This document shows positions 12,166 through 22,869 of a stretch of DNA of 64,000 nucleotides, in pieces. The DNA is from Capronia americana. Lineage: Eukaryota; Ascomycota; Eurotiomycetes; Chaetothyriales; Herpotrichiellaceae. A model generated the notes under the pieces. It was not told the DNA's origin. It saw nothing but the letters and a program-made list of their open reading frames with translations, and searched no databases. The stretch's first letter is position 1. Every line of letters starts with the position of its first letter. The stretch spans positions 62,001-126,000 of the forward strand of contig JADWQD010000020.1 in NCBI GenBank assembly GCA_016110215.1, given 5' to 3'. A program made the position numbers and the translations under genes.

Positions 12166-13965
12166 TCATGACGGCTCCATCATGAACCGGGATCGATAAC
12201 TGACTAAGGGTGCTTGCAAAATCTCGGTCCGAAGCTCGCTTTCCCAGCTTAACATGACAGGGCTGAGCTTAGGACCTAAGGTAAGAAAGCTGAGGAGCAA
12301 GTCGTTCAGTCTTTCAAATGTTGGCCGGGACAGTCGTTTCGAGACTTTGAGCATTCTTCCAACGAACCAAGGCCTTTCTGTATGGAGCAGGGCCGGATTC
12401 TTGCTGCCACTCAGCAATATTTGTATCAATGCTTCGACAGAAATGTGTTGATCTAGTTCGTTGTTCATGATATTGTCCACGAGCTCGGCAAAAAAGCCCT
12501 CACTGAGTTCTGTGGAGTGGCGGTATTCCCAAATGGCAGTGTTGATGGTCATCAGCGCACCTAGCCGGGATATGATCTGTTTGAACTGTCCTGTATCGGT
12601 ATACCGTGCACCATTCGGACTGGCAAGAAGATTATAGAGAGGCCGGCCAGGCAGGAAGACCGAGTACCGCAAAGGCTGCTGGCTTCTTGAGACTGGGTTG
12701 TTCTGCATGCCCGCTTGTACAAGCGCAAGGTGTTCGGCACATTTCAGAAATGTGATGAGTTCTTCGGTCTGCTGGGCGATTTCGGTACGGCCAATGGCCT
12801 CGGCCTCTTGCTCATTCGTATGTCTTGGTGATGATTGATGGTCAAAGTAGAACGTGGCACCATGACCCTTGTAGCCAGAGAATATGTAATCCGACCAGTT
12901 GATCAACATCTGTAATCGGTTGTTTTGGACCAGAGCGGCGGGTCCGCCTCTGTCTCTGATCTTTTGCATAACTGCTTCCCAGTGCATCCAGGCATAGACG
13001 CGGCGTTCCAGACGAGGATCGAAATCCTCCAAGGCCGCCGCTGAGATTGTGGCCGAGATCGTCGCATCCGAAGTGTCGTGCGGGAGCCGTTGGTAGTGAT
13101 GAAGTAGCAGCTGTGAAGCCTTGGCACGATGTTCAATGGCAAGACGTGTTTCTGGGAGGCCTTGAACCCAAGCCTGCGTGTTGGCGGCGTGGACAAGGAT
13201 TGTATTCTGGAAGCACACGGCCCCTTTCATGGCTTCCGGGATGAAGACAGTTAGGTACCAGTTGTGGGCAAGAGGGCTTCGGCGCTCAAACCCGTACGAG
13301 CATGCCGGCATGACGTTGGCATAGAAATCGAAAAGCTCCTGGTCTTGAGCGCTTAACACCATAGGGAGGCAGTCGAACGGGTCTGTCCGAGCAGCACTCA
13401 GATATGACTGTGGTTCCGGACTTTGTGACGTGGGACCGCTTGATCGCCATTGCCAGTTGTGAGGCGACGTACGATCAGAAGAGTTAATCGACGAGGGAGG
13501 AGTGAATGGTGGGTTGGGGATCATATCCGCCAGCTTTGCAAAAGCTGAAGGACCCAGGGAAAGGGCAGCGCTGGGTCTCCTGGAAACCGCCTCTAGGTCC
13601 GGATCATAACGAACAATCTGTTCGACAGGATCATCGTGTTGGCTTTGTCGCTCGCTTTGGTCATATGATGCTCCTTGCGACGTTGTACCATGCCGAGTAT
13701 CCCGAGACTCGAAGCCCGGCGACGTTTTCCGCTTGGCACGTTTTGCTGTCGGTCGTGGCTGCGATATAGCTGATGGAGCTTTGTCTGGTTTCTTGCGAAT
13801 CGGTCGAGGGGATTCCGCCGCAATATCAGACTGAGAACGAGCCTCCCACCGTTTCTCCCTCATATATTCCTGCATAACATGGCGTCGAACTTGAGTAGAA
13901 TTGGTGCCCGAAGAGCTGACGTTGCTATTGTCGATAAACTGAAAGCGGCGTTGCGGTTTAGACAT
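12166..13965 (-). CDS. Fungal-specific transcription-factor-like protein without zinc cluster
   Basis: Single exon, 599 residues, starting at ATG 13965; the frame is open 11 codons further upstream but begins there with TTG. The N-terminus FQFIDNSNVSSSGTNS followed by VRRHVMQEYMREKRWE matches a large filamentous-fungal family often labelled 'tachykinin family' or Fungal_trans_2-like, which has the C-terminal regulatory fold of Zn2Cys6 regulators but no zinc cluster. A basic segment (KKPDKAPS, KRAKRKTS) could serve as a nuclear localisation signal. No cysteine cluster is present. The molecular role is unknown for this family. It lies upstream of a sugar transporter on the same strand. Confidence 0.8.
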   Translation of the reverse strand: MSKPQRRFQFIDNSNVSSSGTNSTQVRRHVMQEYMREKRWEARSQSDIAAESPRPIRKKPDKAPSAISQPRPTAKRAKRKTSPGFESRDTRHGTTSQGASYDQSERQSQHDDPVEQIVRYDPDLEAVSRRPSAALSLGPSAFAKLADMIPNPPFTPPSSINSSDRTSPHNWQWRSSGPTSQSPEPQSYLSAARTDPFDCLPMVLSAQDQELFDFYANVMPACSYGFERRSPLAHNWYLTVFIPEAMKGAVCFQNTILVHAANTQAWVQGLPETRLAIEHRAKASQLLLHHYQRLPHDTSDATISATISAAALEDFDPRLERRVYAWMHWEAVMQKIRDRGGPAALVQNNRLQMLINWSDYIFSGYKGHGATFYFDHQSSPRHTNEQEAEAIGRTEIAQQTEELITFLKCAEHLALVQAGMQNNPVSRSQQPLRYSVFLPGRPLYNLLASPNGARYTDTGQFKQIISRLGALMTINTAIWEYRHSTELSEGFFAELVDNIMNNELDQHISVEALIQILLSGSKNPALLHTERPWFVGRMLKVSKRLSRPTFERLNDLLLSFLTLGPKLSPVMLSWESELRTEILQAPLVSYRSRFMMEPS

Positions 13966-16326
13966 GGCTGTTGCTGTTATAGGCGATTGCCGTTTCAAGA
14001 AGCTGCAAAGATCCTGGAGAGTCGGTGCAAGAAGCCAGCCAACGGAAACAGTGTGTACCTAGTGCTTCGAGCTTTGTCGGAGGGTTCGACCTGCAAAGGC
14101 TTGTTTTCGGGGACATGACCAGAGAAGAGTCGTGCTAGTCAGGAGGCGTTGGCCACGGTGCATTTTGGCTCTTTCGCATGACGTCCTGGCCGGATATTGT
14201 AATGTTTTTCTCCCAAGATGGGCGTGATATGTAGAGTGAGTATTTCGGAAGCTTCACTTCGCGAAAGGAAACAGTTCACCCAGATGGAAATGTCAGACTT
14301 TTGGACGTCCGGGAAGTCGCCTCGCTCCAGGCCTGCCGTCTGAGACGCAAATGAGCAAGATACAATTTGGGAATGGAAGGCTCGGCGGCCCGAAGCCTTC
14401 CAACTGAAATTGGCAGTCGGTGTCGCTCGAGGTCTTGCAAGACGGAGTGAGCGGCATCCACAGGTACTCGTATTCTTGCAGGCAATCGGGACTGATGTTT
14501 GTTGAAGAGAAGGACGTGGTTAAACCAACTCCATCACGCGGCTCGGGAGTCGGATTCTAGAGGCTAATGCCCACCAAGAGGCGCGGATAGGCATGGAGTC
14601 TCTCGCCTGCAGGTTAGTCAGGCCCCGGGCGAGCCTAGCTTACACAGTAGGGCAGCTTCTCTTGTGTCCATCATTATCTGTTTTGGGGGCTTACGGAAGG
14701 CTTGGGAAACCTCAAGGCTCGTGTAGGTGGTCGTGGGTGTTGTCTCGGCCAGCTGCTCCGGGGATCAGCCCTGCAGCAACCACCTTCTCCGTCCTTTCTG
14801 GGCCGTAGTTTGCCGGCGACTTCCTGCTCCGGACGATGCTGGTCAGATCGGCTCGAGAATGACAAGATCTCACGCAATTCCAGTCCAGCGAAACGAGTGC
14901 CGGGGCCCTGGGATGCGCGAGCTAGTGAGGGTATGTATATCGCACTCCAATCAAAAGGGCGACATGTCACGGGGCAGCGGCCTCGGTCATGCACCTTAGG
15001 GACTTTGTAACAGACATACGAAAGTGAATATAACCAAGACGAGACATGGCATGGTTGGTGACACTGATTTCTCATGGTGCTCGCGATGTTTGGATTGTGT
15101 CGGCAACAACTGATGGTACTTTTGCGGTTGCCAGATATCGGCGTCAGTGGTCCCGTCGTGGTGCATGGGTTCGCTCAGTGTCACAACTTGAGGGGATATT
15201 GAGATAAGGCAGAAGAGTATATAAAAGGCGCCTTTTGCCCTTATGCCCTGTGGCAGAGTTTGTGAGGTTCGCTGTCGGTGTCGCTGTCTGCCTCACCCCT
15301 CCCTTGAGAATTATCCAGACATAGTCATAGCCTGAATCTCAGGTTTGTTTTGCAGACAGCGCTGTTCTTGACATTCTTGTCTGCGGTCATCTGGGAAGAC
15401 ATCAGTACAAACCAGGGACCGAAGTCTCGCGAGTCAATCGACCGAGTTCTCAGCAGACTGATATCTAACATCACAACTTCTGTGACTGACGGGTTGGTGT
15501 TTCTATCAAAAAAGCGAGGGTTCTGTCAGCCCCTCCAACCGGCATCTACAGGGGACCTCAAAGATAGGTAACAGATGGCTGTCTCCTCCGCACCGGTTCG
15601 TGGAAACAGTGACGGCAACCGCATCGCGGAAGACGTGAACCTGAAGCGTGAGAGTCCACAAATACTTCCTTGTGTTGAAGCAGTCGTCCCCTTCGCGACC
15701 GATTGGCTCCTTTGTCACAGAATTCTCTCCAGTGAGTCTCCAACACTTCCGCGTCTCAGAAACTGCTTCAGCCAGTGGCCAAGCGACGTTGCTGGGTCGT
15801 TGACTCGTCGATTATCCCCATGCACCGGCCTCCACACTTATCAAGGTTTCTTTGATCACACTGGACGCCTGCAGCAGCCGCCTCAGAAATCTGAATCTCA
15901 AGCCTAAAACCCCATCGACGTCGACGGACACTCCCGCCAGTGGTGTGTTAGGTTGCACTGACCCCTTGGACCCTGACTTTGTCCTTCTTCTGGTCCACTG
16001 CCTGCTGCAACTACAGTACTACTGTGTAGTACCTACATTGCACTGCATCAGACCAGCATTCTCTCACTAGCCACCACCTGCCGGTGACCAGCTTGATCTT
16101 CCTCCGAACTGCAGGTCCCAGTTCCTGCATCACCGCCGTGCAACATCTGCTCAAGCGCCCGCGAGAACGACCAGCACGCGCTCACTGCAGGAAACGATTC
16201 GCGTCCCTCGATTCTAAAATCACCGCAAGCTTCCTTGGAGGCATCAACACTACTACGGGAGGCTCGCCGCCACTCTACTGACCGACCTTTTGCTGCGGGA
16301 ACGAATCCTGATCCTAATCCGAAGCC
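13966..16326. other. 2.4 kb region between divergent genes, probable racA promoter and long leader
   Basis: Separates the minus-strand regulator-like gene from racA. A strong TATA element lies at 15218-15227, about 1.1 kb upstream of the racA ATG, followed by CT-rich sequence as in fungal leaders. Short open frames (for example plus 15575-15907) have no recognisable content. A spliced 5' leader or a separate noncoding transcript is possible. Confidence 0.45.
15218..15227 (+). promoter_or_regulatory. TATA element upstream of racA
   Basis: TATATAAAAG on the plus strand followed by pyrimidine-rich sequence. It could drive racA with a long leader of about 1 kb, or another transcript. Support is from sequence appearance only. 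Confidence 0.4.
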
Positions 16327-17033
16327 ATGGCGCAAGCAACTCAGTCGATAAAATGTGTCGTTACTGGTGATGGTGCCGTAGGAAAGACATGTCTGTTGAT
16401 ATCATACACCACGAATGCATTCCCCGGCGAATATATCCCGACTGTCTTCGACAACTACTCGGCCAGTGTTATGGTAGACGGGAAACCAGTGTCACTAGGT
16501 CTGTGGGATACTGCAGGTCAAGAAGACTACGATAGATTGCGACCTCTTTCATACCCACAGACAGATGTATTCCTGATATGCTTCTCTATCGTGTCGCCTC
16601 CGAGTTTCGACAACGTCAAGGCAAAGGTAGGAGGAACACTGTTCCTGCACCCGGGATTCTTGAGCTGACAATTTCGGATTCAGTGGTACCCTGAAATTGA
16701 GCATCACGCACCCAATGTGCCCATCATCCTTGTTGGCACCAAATTGGATCTCCGAGAAGACAAAGCAACGGCAGACAACTTGAGGGCGAAGAAGATGGAA
16801 CCAGTCTCTTACGAGCAGGCACTCTCGGTGGCGAAAGAGATCAAGGCTGTCAAATACCTGGAATGCTCCGCACTCACACAACGAAATCTGAAGAGCGTGT
16901 TTGACGAAGCCATTAGGTGAGGCGCAATCCGACCATGAACCGTTGGCATAGCACTGACGAACATATCCTCAGAGCCGTACTCAACCCTCGACCTACAACG
17001 ACCAAAAAGAAGTCGCGATGCACCATTCTCTAG
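16327..17033 (+). CDS. racA: Rac family small GTPase
   Basis: Membrane-anchored switch controlling actin, polarity and NADPH oxidase in filamentous fungi. Exons 16327-16626, 16684-16916 and 16973-17033 give 197 residues. The P-loop GDGAVGKT (about residues 14-21), switch I YIPTVFDNYSA, switch II DTAGQEDYDRLRPLSY and NKxD-type TKLD are all present. Residues equivalent to human G12, T35 and Q61 are intact. Rac rather than Cdc42 identity is supported by PSFDNVKAKWYPEIEHHAPN and ALTQRNLKSVFDEAIRAVL. The C-terminus has a polybasic KKKSR followed by the CAAX box CTIL; the final Leu predicts geranylgeranylation. Length matches the family. Confidence 0.97.
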
Positions 17034-17358
17034 GGGTTTTCCAAGCGCGCTTCTAAATCGGGTTTTTGGCTTTGCAAAGGGTTGATCCGAGTCACAGGGC
17101 AACAGATGGACATAGACTCCGCTGCTTCGCTGCTTCCTTACTTTGATACAACTTTGCCGTTCACCTCTTTGCCTGCTTCCTGGACGCAGCCGAAAGTGTC
17201 AGCGGAAGAATCTGGGGTATCCAACTAATACAGCTTGAATCAAGGCGCGAAGGGAGGCGTTGATATAGGAAGGGATTCACATCCGATATTTCAGGCAGAA
17301 GCATCCTTGTCCTCACGATCTATCACCCTCGCAATCCTTCTAATCCAAACCCAGTGCT
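17034..17358. other. Convergent 3' ends of racA and nop6
   Basis: Short spacer between the stop codons of two convergent genes. It presumably holds both 3' UTRs and termination signals; I see no distinct motif. Confidence 0.5.
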
Positions 17359-18282
17359 TCAGTGGCTCACACGAGAAAGGCGGCTAGGATGGACGGCCCC
17401 ACGAGTGTCCTTGACTTCCACCGCATTTGCACCTGTTTCGGGTGGCGCCTTCTGCTTCTGAGAACCCTTCTCGCGCTCAGCCTTCTCCTTGAGTCGCCTC
17501 CGTCCTCGCTCCTCTTCAAGCTTTTGATTCTTTGAGCTAATCTTGGCCCTGCGTGCTTTGCTCTTCCCGCCTCCTCCAGCCGTAAGCTCGACGTTTAACC
17601 TCCGCCCTTTCTTCTGCTTCCCCCCGGCCTTCGTCTGCTCTTTGTCGTCTTCCTGCGCATCAGCTGCATCTTTCCCTTTCCCTCTGGCCTCCGGATCGAA
17701 GATGGAATGATGGTACAATTTCAAACATGTCTTCATCTTGTCGTAGTGGTCGAACTCGAGGAATGCATACCCCTTACTCTTCCCAGTGGCTTTTTCAGTC
17801 GCATGACGGACAGAGGAGGGTGCTATCTTGGAAAAATGGGCGTTTATCTGATCGAGAGTGGCGTCGTAAGGGAGATTACCGACAAAACAGATGAATCGAA
17901 CTGGAGCAGACTTTTCGCCGTCGTCGGTCTCGCTCTTTGCCTTCTTCTCGTGCTTCTCCTTCTTCTCCTTCTTGTTCTTCTTGTTCTTCCTCTTCATCTC
18001 CTCTTCCGACCCTTGTGTGGGAGCCTCTTCGGCTGCGACTGGCGCAAGCAGCGAGAGGACATCTGCGGCATGACTTGTCGACTGATCTTGTTCTTTCACT
18101 TCCTCCTTCGACTTCTTCTGTTTCTTTGCTCGTCGCTCCGACTTCTCCTGCTTCAGCTGTCCCTTTGACTTCGCGGAAACGGTCGAGGCTTCTGTTTGAG
18201 ACGTTTCCTCAGGCTGCTGTGGTTTTGTAATTTTCAGGTCATCCTGATCTTGGAGCTGATCGTGCTTTCTCTTCTTCGGCAT
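17359..18282 (-). CDS. nop6: Nop6-like nucleolar RRM protein (40S biogenesis)
   Basis: RNA-binding protein likely acting in early small-subunit ribosome assembly in the nucleolus. Single exon, 307 residues. The N-terminal half is lysine-rich and charged (KKNKKEKKEKHEKKAKSE), followed by one RRM with RNP2-like FICFVGNLPY and RNP1-like KGYAFLEF, then a basic C-terminal tail (KSKARRAKISSKNQKL) with a helical RERG/KEKAEREK region. This architecture resembles yeast Nop6. I chose the start MPKKRKHDQ because the upstream in-frame ATG (18429) would add 49 residues without family character. It is divergently transcribed from the adjacent kinase gene. Other basic RRM proteins cannot be excluded. Confidence 0.78.
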   Translation of the reverse strand: MPKKRKHDQLQDQDDLKITKPQQPEETSQTEASTVSAKSKGQLKQEKSERRAKKQKKSKEEVKEQDQSTSHAADVLSLLAPVAAEEAPTQGSEEEMKRKNKKNKKEKKEKHEKKAKSETDDGEKSAPVRFICFVGNLPYDATLDQINAHFSKIAPSSVRHATEKATGKSKGYAFLEFDHYDKMKTCLKLYHHSIFDPEARGKGKDAADAQEDDKEQTKAGGKQKKGRRLNVELTAGGGGKSKARRAKISSKNQKLEEERGRRRLKEKAEREKGSQKQKAPPETGANAVEVKDTRGAVHPSRLSRVSH

Positions 18283-18736
18283 CTTGAAGGGTTGCTGGAA
18301 GGGAAAATGTCTTAGTAAGAACAACGTCAACACATAATATGGCGCAAGAGGAGGGGGGAGGTGTCGGAGCGGATTTTTTGAGCGCGCTGGAAAAAATGAT
18401 CTCGGAGCGGTCGGGCTGAAGTAAGTCATTCCTGACTGACCCTGCGGGGGGACGTCATTCTCCTCCTAGCCGCATATCCAGTAGGCTGCGCGAGACCGCT
18501 TCACTTCCGCCTAAACTCCCTATATCCCGCCTGGAGTACCACTGGATATGTCCTTTTTCCTTTCGGGGTTGCCTTCAGCCTCGACCTTGGATTCCTCATC
18601 TCGCACGCTTATGCAGCGGAGCACTTCTCTCTCCTCCCTTTCATGCCAACTATGATAGACAGATAAACCACGAGGACTCCCATTCCTTTAACCCCCCACC
18701 TCATAGAAAGCTGTCCCTCCCGACCTCAGCTCCACC
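18283..18736. other. Divergent promoter region nop6 / ark1
   Basis: 454-base spacer between two divergent start codons, with CT-rich stretches on the plus strand before the kinase ATG (for example around 18545-18730). No TATA box stands out. Confidence 0.5.
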
Positions 18737-21700
18737 ATGGCCGTCTACGCATCTCAACTCGCTACCAAGGGCCATTTTGCGAACAGCGCCCCGACCCTGC
18801 CGACACAGGCGCCTCCGGCCGGCACGTTCCTACCAGGTACCAAAGTTCATGTGGGAGACCACAGGGTCATCATTGACCGCTATCTGTCCGAGGGCGGCTT
18901 TGCCCACGTCTACGTTGTGCAGCTACCCCGTGCCGTCGACGGAAACCAGAAGGCCGTGCTCAAGCGGGTGGCCGTACCCGACAAGGATCATCTGGCCAAT
19001 ATGAGAACAGAGGTCGAGACAATGAAGAGATTACGCGGGCAGAAGCACATTGTCAAGTACATTGACTCGCACGCCTCCCAGTTGAAGGGTGGTGGCTACG
19101 AAGTGTTTCTGCTCATGGAGTTCTGTCAGGGAGGAGGACTTATCGACTTCATGAACACTCGCTTGCAGAACCGGTTGACTGAGCCTGAGATTCTAAAGAT
19201 CTTCACGGACGTGGCCGAGGGCGTGGCTTGCATGCATTACCTGAAGCCGCCTCTGATGCATCGAGATCTAAAAGTCGAGAACGTCCTCATATCCACCAGC
19301 GGCTCGTCCAGGATATACAAGCTATGTGATTTCGGGTCAGCAGCTCCTGCGAGACCGGCCGCTACCAGTGCCGCCGAAGGACGGCTAATTGAGGACGACA
19401 TCAACCGCCATACCACCCTGCAGTACCGCAGTCCTGAGATGATTGATGTGTACAGGAAGCAGCCTATCGATGAGAAATCCGATATTTGGGCTCTCGGGGT
19501 ATTCCTGTACAAGCTGTGCTATTATACGACTCCGTTTGAGGAAGCTGGACAAATGGCCATCTTGAACGCCAAGTTCAAATTTCCTGCTTATCCACGGTTC
19601 TCAGATCAGTTGAAGCTACTGATCGCCTCGATGCTCCGAGAAAACCCGTCAGACCGACCCAACATATATCAGGTGTTACAGAAAGCTTGTCAGCTGGACG
19701 GCCGCGAGTTGAGGTTTGAAAACATCTATGCTCGCAGGACACAATCGGAAAGTCGCAAAGATCAAGTGCTCCCACAACCGTCTAGCTCGCAATCGAGAGC
19801 GGGTGCCACACTGTCCCCTCCAAAACAAGTAGCCCCTCCGACCATTCCTGACATTGAACCTATGCGACGAGGCCGACCTACTAAACCTGTATCTCACCAT
19901 GGTTCGGCTAAACCGAGTCCGTCGCCACTACGGATGGTGGACGACGCCAGTTCGGATCCCTTCGCTGCGCTGGACGGTAATAAGGCTTCTGCTGAAGACG
20001 AACTCTCTTTACGCTTCCCAACGCTCGACCAGTTCTCCTTGATGACCGACAAGGGGCAAAAATTCGCTTTTGAGCCTCCTGTCGACAAAAAAGAGACGGT
20101 GGCTGATCCCCAGCTAGCTCAACGGGTGACGAATGCTTTAGCAGATGATGCCTTTATACGGCCTTCTAGTCCTGCTAAACCAAAACCGCCGGCGGAAAGG
20201 TCAGCCGCTGTTGTTGTTAGATCACAGACCGCTCTGCAGCACAAAAAGTCGCTGGAAGGCAAAGAAACGCAAGCACGTGCGAGCACGTCCATTGCTCCAC
20301 CCGTCACCGCGCCCAAGCCGGCGATGGTATCAACCGGTACCATGACGGCCTCTCCCCCAGCTCTTCAATCCGAAGTCAAGCCGTTCGCTGATCGTCCAAT
20401 CCACCGTTTCCCACCCAAAGAGCAACCCTCGAAAACGCCAACTCAGAAATACGAGGACTTGGAGCTGCCTCCAAGAGAGCCTCGTTCTACCCGCAATAGA
20501 GACGCGTCGAGGCTAGCAAACCTGCTGAGAGAAGATGCCTACCGCTCACAGCTCGCCGGCGATGTTGAGCCAAGGTCGCCAACATCGTCACGTCCATCGT
20601 TAGAAGGTGGGCGTCCGACCATGCGAGAGCTGAACTCCGGCGTGAGCAGGTCCAGGTCGCTCAATTTCAGGAACCGACCCGCCAGCGTCAACATCGGCGC
20701 GAGGCCTACTCACATCAAGGACAGGGAAATCAAAAGCCTCGACTACGACACGACTTTCAAAAGTGCAGAGCCCGAAATGGCTCCTTTGGCACATGTAGAG
20801 TCCGCCACCAACATTACGTCTGACGTCGACTTTCTCAAGGCTAAAGAAGAGGAGGAGAAGGAACGTAGACACCATCATAGAAGGCTGGGCAGCGGCCCAA
20901 GGCATCTCAAGAGAGCCAGCTTGCCGTCTATTGTTCCCAATATTGCGGGTACGACTAAGCTGTTGGCTGGAAAATTCGGCGATGCGTTCAAGATGTTTGA
21001 AAGCAACAGCGACTCAAACCACCATCGACAACGTAGTGACTCTCCATCTCGCGACCCCATCAACATCCTGACCCCGATTGCAGGTTCGGAAGCGACGGAC
21101 TTGAGTGACGATCGGCATCCATGGGACGACATGGAGGACCAGTCACCCGAGATGAGACGTGAGACCGAGAAAAGAAAGCTAGAGGCTGAGGAGAGACGAG
21201 TTGCTCAAGCAGCTGCAGAGTACCGACACCGACTTGCAGCACGGGGAGGTGGTGCTACGGGTGGTGGCGGCGTTGGCAGGTCAGCCACTATTCAGCACAG
21301 GGTCAAGTCCCTGTTAAATGAGAACACGCGGCCTGCGCAGAAGACAGCAACCGGGTACGGCCACTTCACTGAGTCTCCAGCGCCTCAACAACCGCATGGC
21401 GACGAGAGGCGGTCTTCTCAGCCATCTGCACTTCCTCCGGCCCAGTCGTCAAGCCACGTAGAAAGGCACGGTGTCCCAGAAGTCATTGCATCCGCACCAT
21501 CCTCCACCACAGATCTTACCCGGATCGATTCGCGCGGACAGAAACCCCTGGCCCCCCCAAAGCCAAAGGTACTGCGGACAGCCGTCGTTGGTGAGCAGAG
21601 TGTCGTCGGTTCAAGCGAAGTCCATGTGGCTCCAACTACGACAATCGATGAGGACTGGGAAGCCAATTTTAGTCGGCGCTATCCTAGTCTTGCTGGGATC

Positions 21701-21766
21701 GAGATGGTAGAGACCTCGATTGACGCGCCCAAATCCACAACGAGTGTACGAACGAAAGAAGTGTGA
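18737..21766 (+). CDS. ark1: Ark1/Prk1-type (NAK family) serine/threonine kinase
   Basis: Endocytosis and actin-patch regulating kinase of the Ark/Prk/AAK1/GAK family. Single exon, 1009 residues; the ATG sits in a good CACCATGG context. Kinase domain at about 43-320: glycine loop LSEGGFAHVYVV, catalytic Lys about 76, HRDLKVEN with Asp about 177, DFGSA at about 198, and an activation segment HTTLQYRSPEMIDVY typical of this family. The atypical loop after DFG is expanded with an Ala-rich insert (PARPAATSAAEG). The remaining 690 residues are low-complexity, proline- and serine-rich with basic patches, plus a charged helical segment near RRETEKRKLEAEERR; such tails recruit SH3 or adaptor proteins in relatives. 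It is divergent from nop6. Confidence 0.93.
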   Translation: MAVYASQLATKGHFANSAPTLPTQAPPAGTFLPGTKVHVGDHRVIIDRYLSEGGFAHVYVVQLPRAVDGNQKAVLKRVAVPDKDHLANMRTEVETMKRLRGQKHIVKYIDSHASQLKGGGYEVFLLMEFCQGGGLIDFMNTRLQNRLTEPEILKIFTDVAEGVACMHYLKPPLMHRDLKVENVLISTSGSSRIYKLCDFGSAAPARPAATSAAEGRLIEDDINRHTTLQYRSPEMIDVYRKQPIDEKSDIWALGVFLYKLCYYTTPFEEAGQMAILNAKFKFPAYPRFSDQLKLLIASMLRENPSDRPNIYQVLQKACQLDGRELRFENIYARRTQSESRKDQVLPQPSSSQSRAGATLSPPKQVAPPTIPDIEPMRRGRPTKPVSHHGSAKPSPSPLRMVDDASSDPFAALDGNKASAEDELSLRFPTLDQFSLMTDKGQKFAFEPPVDKKETVADPQLAQRVTNALADDAFIRPSSPAKPKPPAERSAAVVVRSQTALQHKKSLEGKETQARASTSIAPPVTAPKPAMVSTGTMTASPPALQSEVKPFADRPIHRFPPKEQPSKTPTQKYEDLELPPREPRSTRNRDASRLANLLREDAYRSQLAGDVEPRSPTSSRPSLEGGRPTMRELNSGVSRSRSLNFRNRPASVNIGARPTHIKDREIKSLDYDTTFKSAEPEMAPLAHVESATNITSDVDFLKAKEEEEKERRHHHRRLGSGPRHLKRASLPSIVPNIAGTTKLLAGKFGDAFKMFESNSDSNHHRQRSDSPSRDPINILTPIAGSEATDLSDDRHPWDDMEDQSPEMRRETEKRKLEAEERRVAQAAAEYRHRLAARGGGATGGGGVGRSATIQHRVKSLLNENTRPAQKTATGYGHFTESPAPQQPHGDERRSSQPSALPPAQSSSHVERHGVPEVIASAPSSTTDLTRIDSRGQKPLAPPKPKVLRTAVVGEQSVVGSSEVHVAPTTTIDEDWEANFSRRYPSLAGIEMVETSIDAPKSTTSVRTKEV

Positions 21767-22869
21767 TGAGTGATATTGTGGGAGGCATATACACGTAGAA
21801 CTAAACCAATGGCCCACCATTGTCGTCGCCGTTGCCGATTAGGACCTGTAGATGAGAGTGAAGTGAAGGTGAAGTGAAAGTGAAGATTTTCTTTCCAGTT
21901 CGCACTCCCGTGACTGTCACTTCTTCTGCGACTGCCAACTGCTTCACTTCGGCTCAGTGCTCATCATCTTCCTTTTCTCTCTGCATAGTCACTCGAACTC
22001 ACATTCGCTGTTCAACACTGATTCATCCTCTGTTTGGCACACCACGTTCTTCTCGAATGGCGGCGTCACCAGCATCCAAGGCTTCAACGCCTCGGCGCGG
22101 GGCTAAAGCGCGGGACCCCGAGACAACCAATGCGCAGTCGCTTGGCAGGCCAGACAGCGACCAGGATCATGGGCCCAGTTACGCGCACCACGTCGGAGCA
22201 GCCTCGGGCGTGGGGGCATCAGCAGCCACTCGGACTGTCGCTAGGGCTGGAACCAAGGGCAAAAGATTCGACAACGACCCCGGCTTGCGCGTCCATCGCC
22301 ATCGGAAGACCAGATACTCGTACAGAATCGGCATCCGGCTGCCTAGAGAGAAGCTGTTGACCTTCCCACAGTACGACGGAAGGGTCAAGGACTTCGTGCA
22401 CCGGTGGAGTGGCTCGTTCGTGACGCTCAAGCTTCCATCCTGGAAGTTGCACGCCATCGACGCCGCACACAGACACCTTCCTTCAGCGGTCGTTGTTCCT
22501 GTCCCTCCACTTCCGCCATCGCATCAAGCGGTGTCGACGGCGCGTACGCCTTTGTCGGTAGCATCTCCCCCGTCGCTCCTCTCGGCTACAGGCCCATCGA
22601 GCTTCTCACACGCGGATACCCGCACCAGCACCCCGTTTACCGCATTTCCTTCACCAGAAGCAGAAGCAGACGTACGCTGCATCCAGGCAAACGCAGCGCT
22701 CCAGCAGGACCCTCTTTTTGCACCCAATACCGACCCCTTCGGCGCATACGGTCAGAGAGGACTATTCCCCGCGCCTACCGCAACAGCGTCGTCGTCGTCA
22801 TCGGCATTCCAGATCGGCACCACCTTCGAGGACCTCCCAGTTTCTGAGCGCCTCATCCGCAACAGCACC
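21767..22869. other. Stop-free 332-codon frame leading into Med10
   Basis: Region between the kinase stop and the Med10 ATG. From 21874 to 22869 the plus frame in phase with Med10 contains no stop codon. The translation is S/P/A-rich with one more structured-looking stretch (YSYRIGIRLPREKL, DFVHRWSGSFVTLKLPS). It may be a genuine N-terminal extension, a separate coding exon, or a chance open leader in GC-rich DNA. Confidence 0.4.

Noticed and set aside
15575..15907. A 110-codon plus-strand frame before racA
   Set aside because: No recognisable motif; more probably part of a leader.
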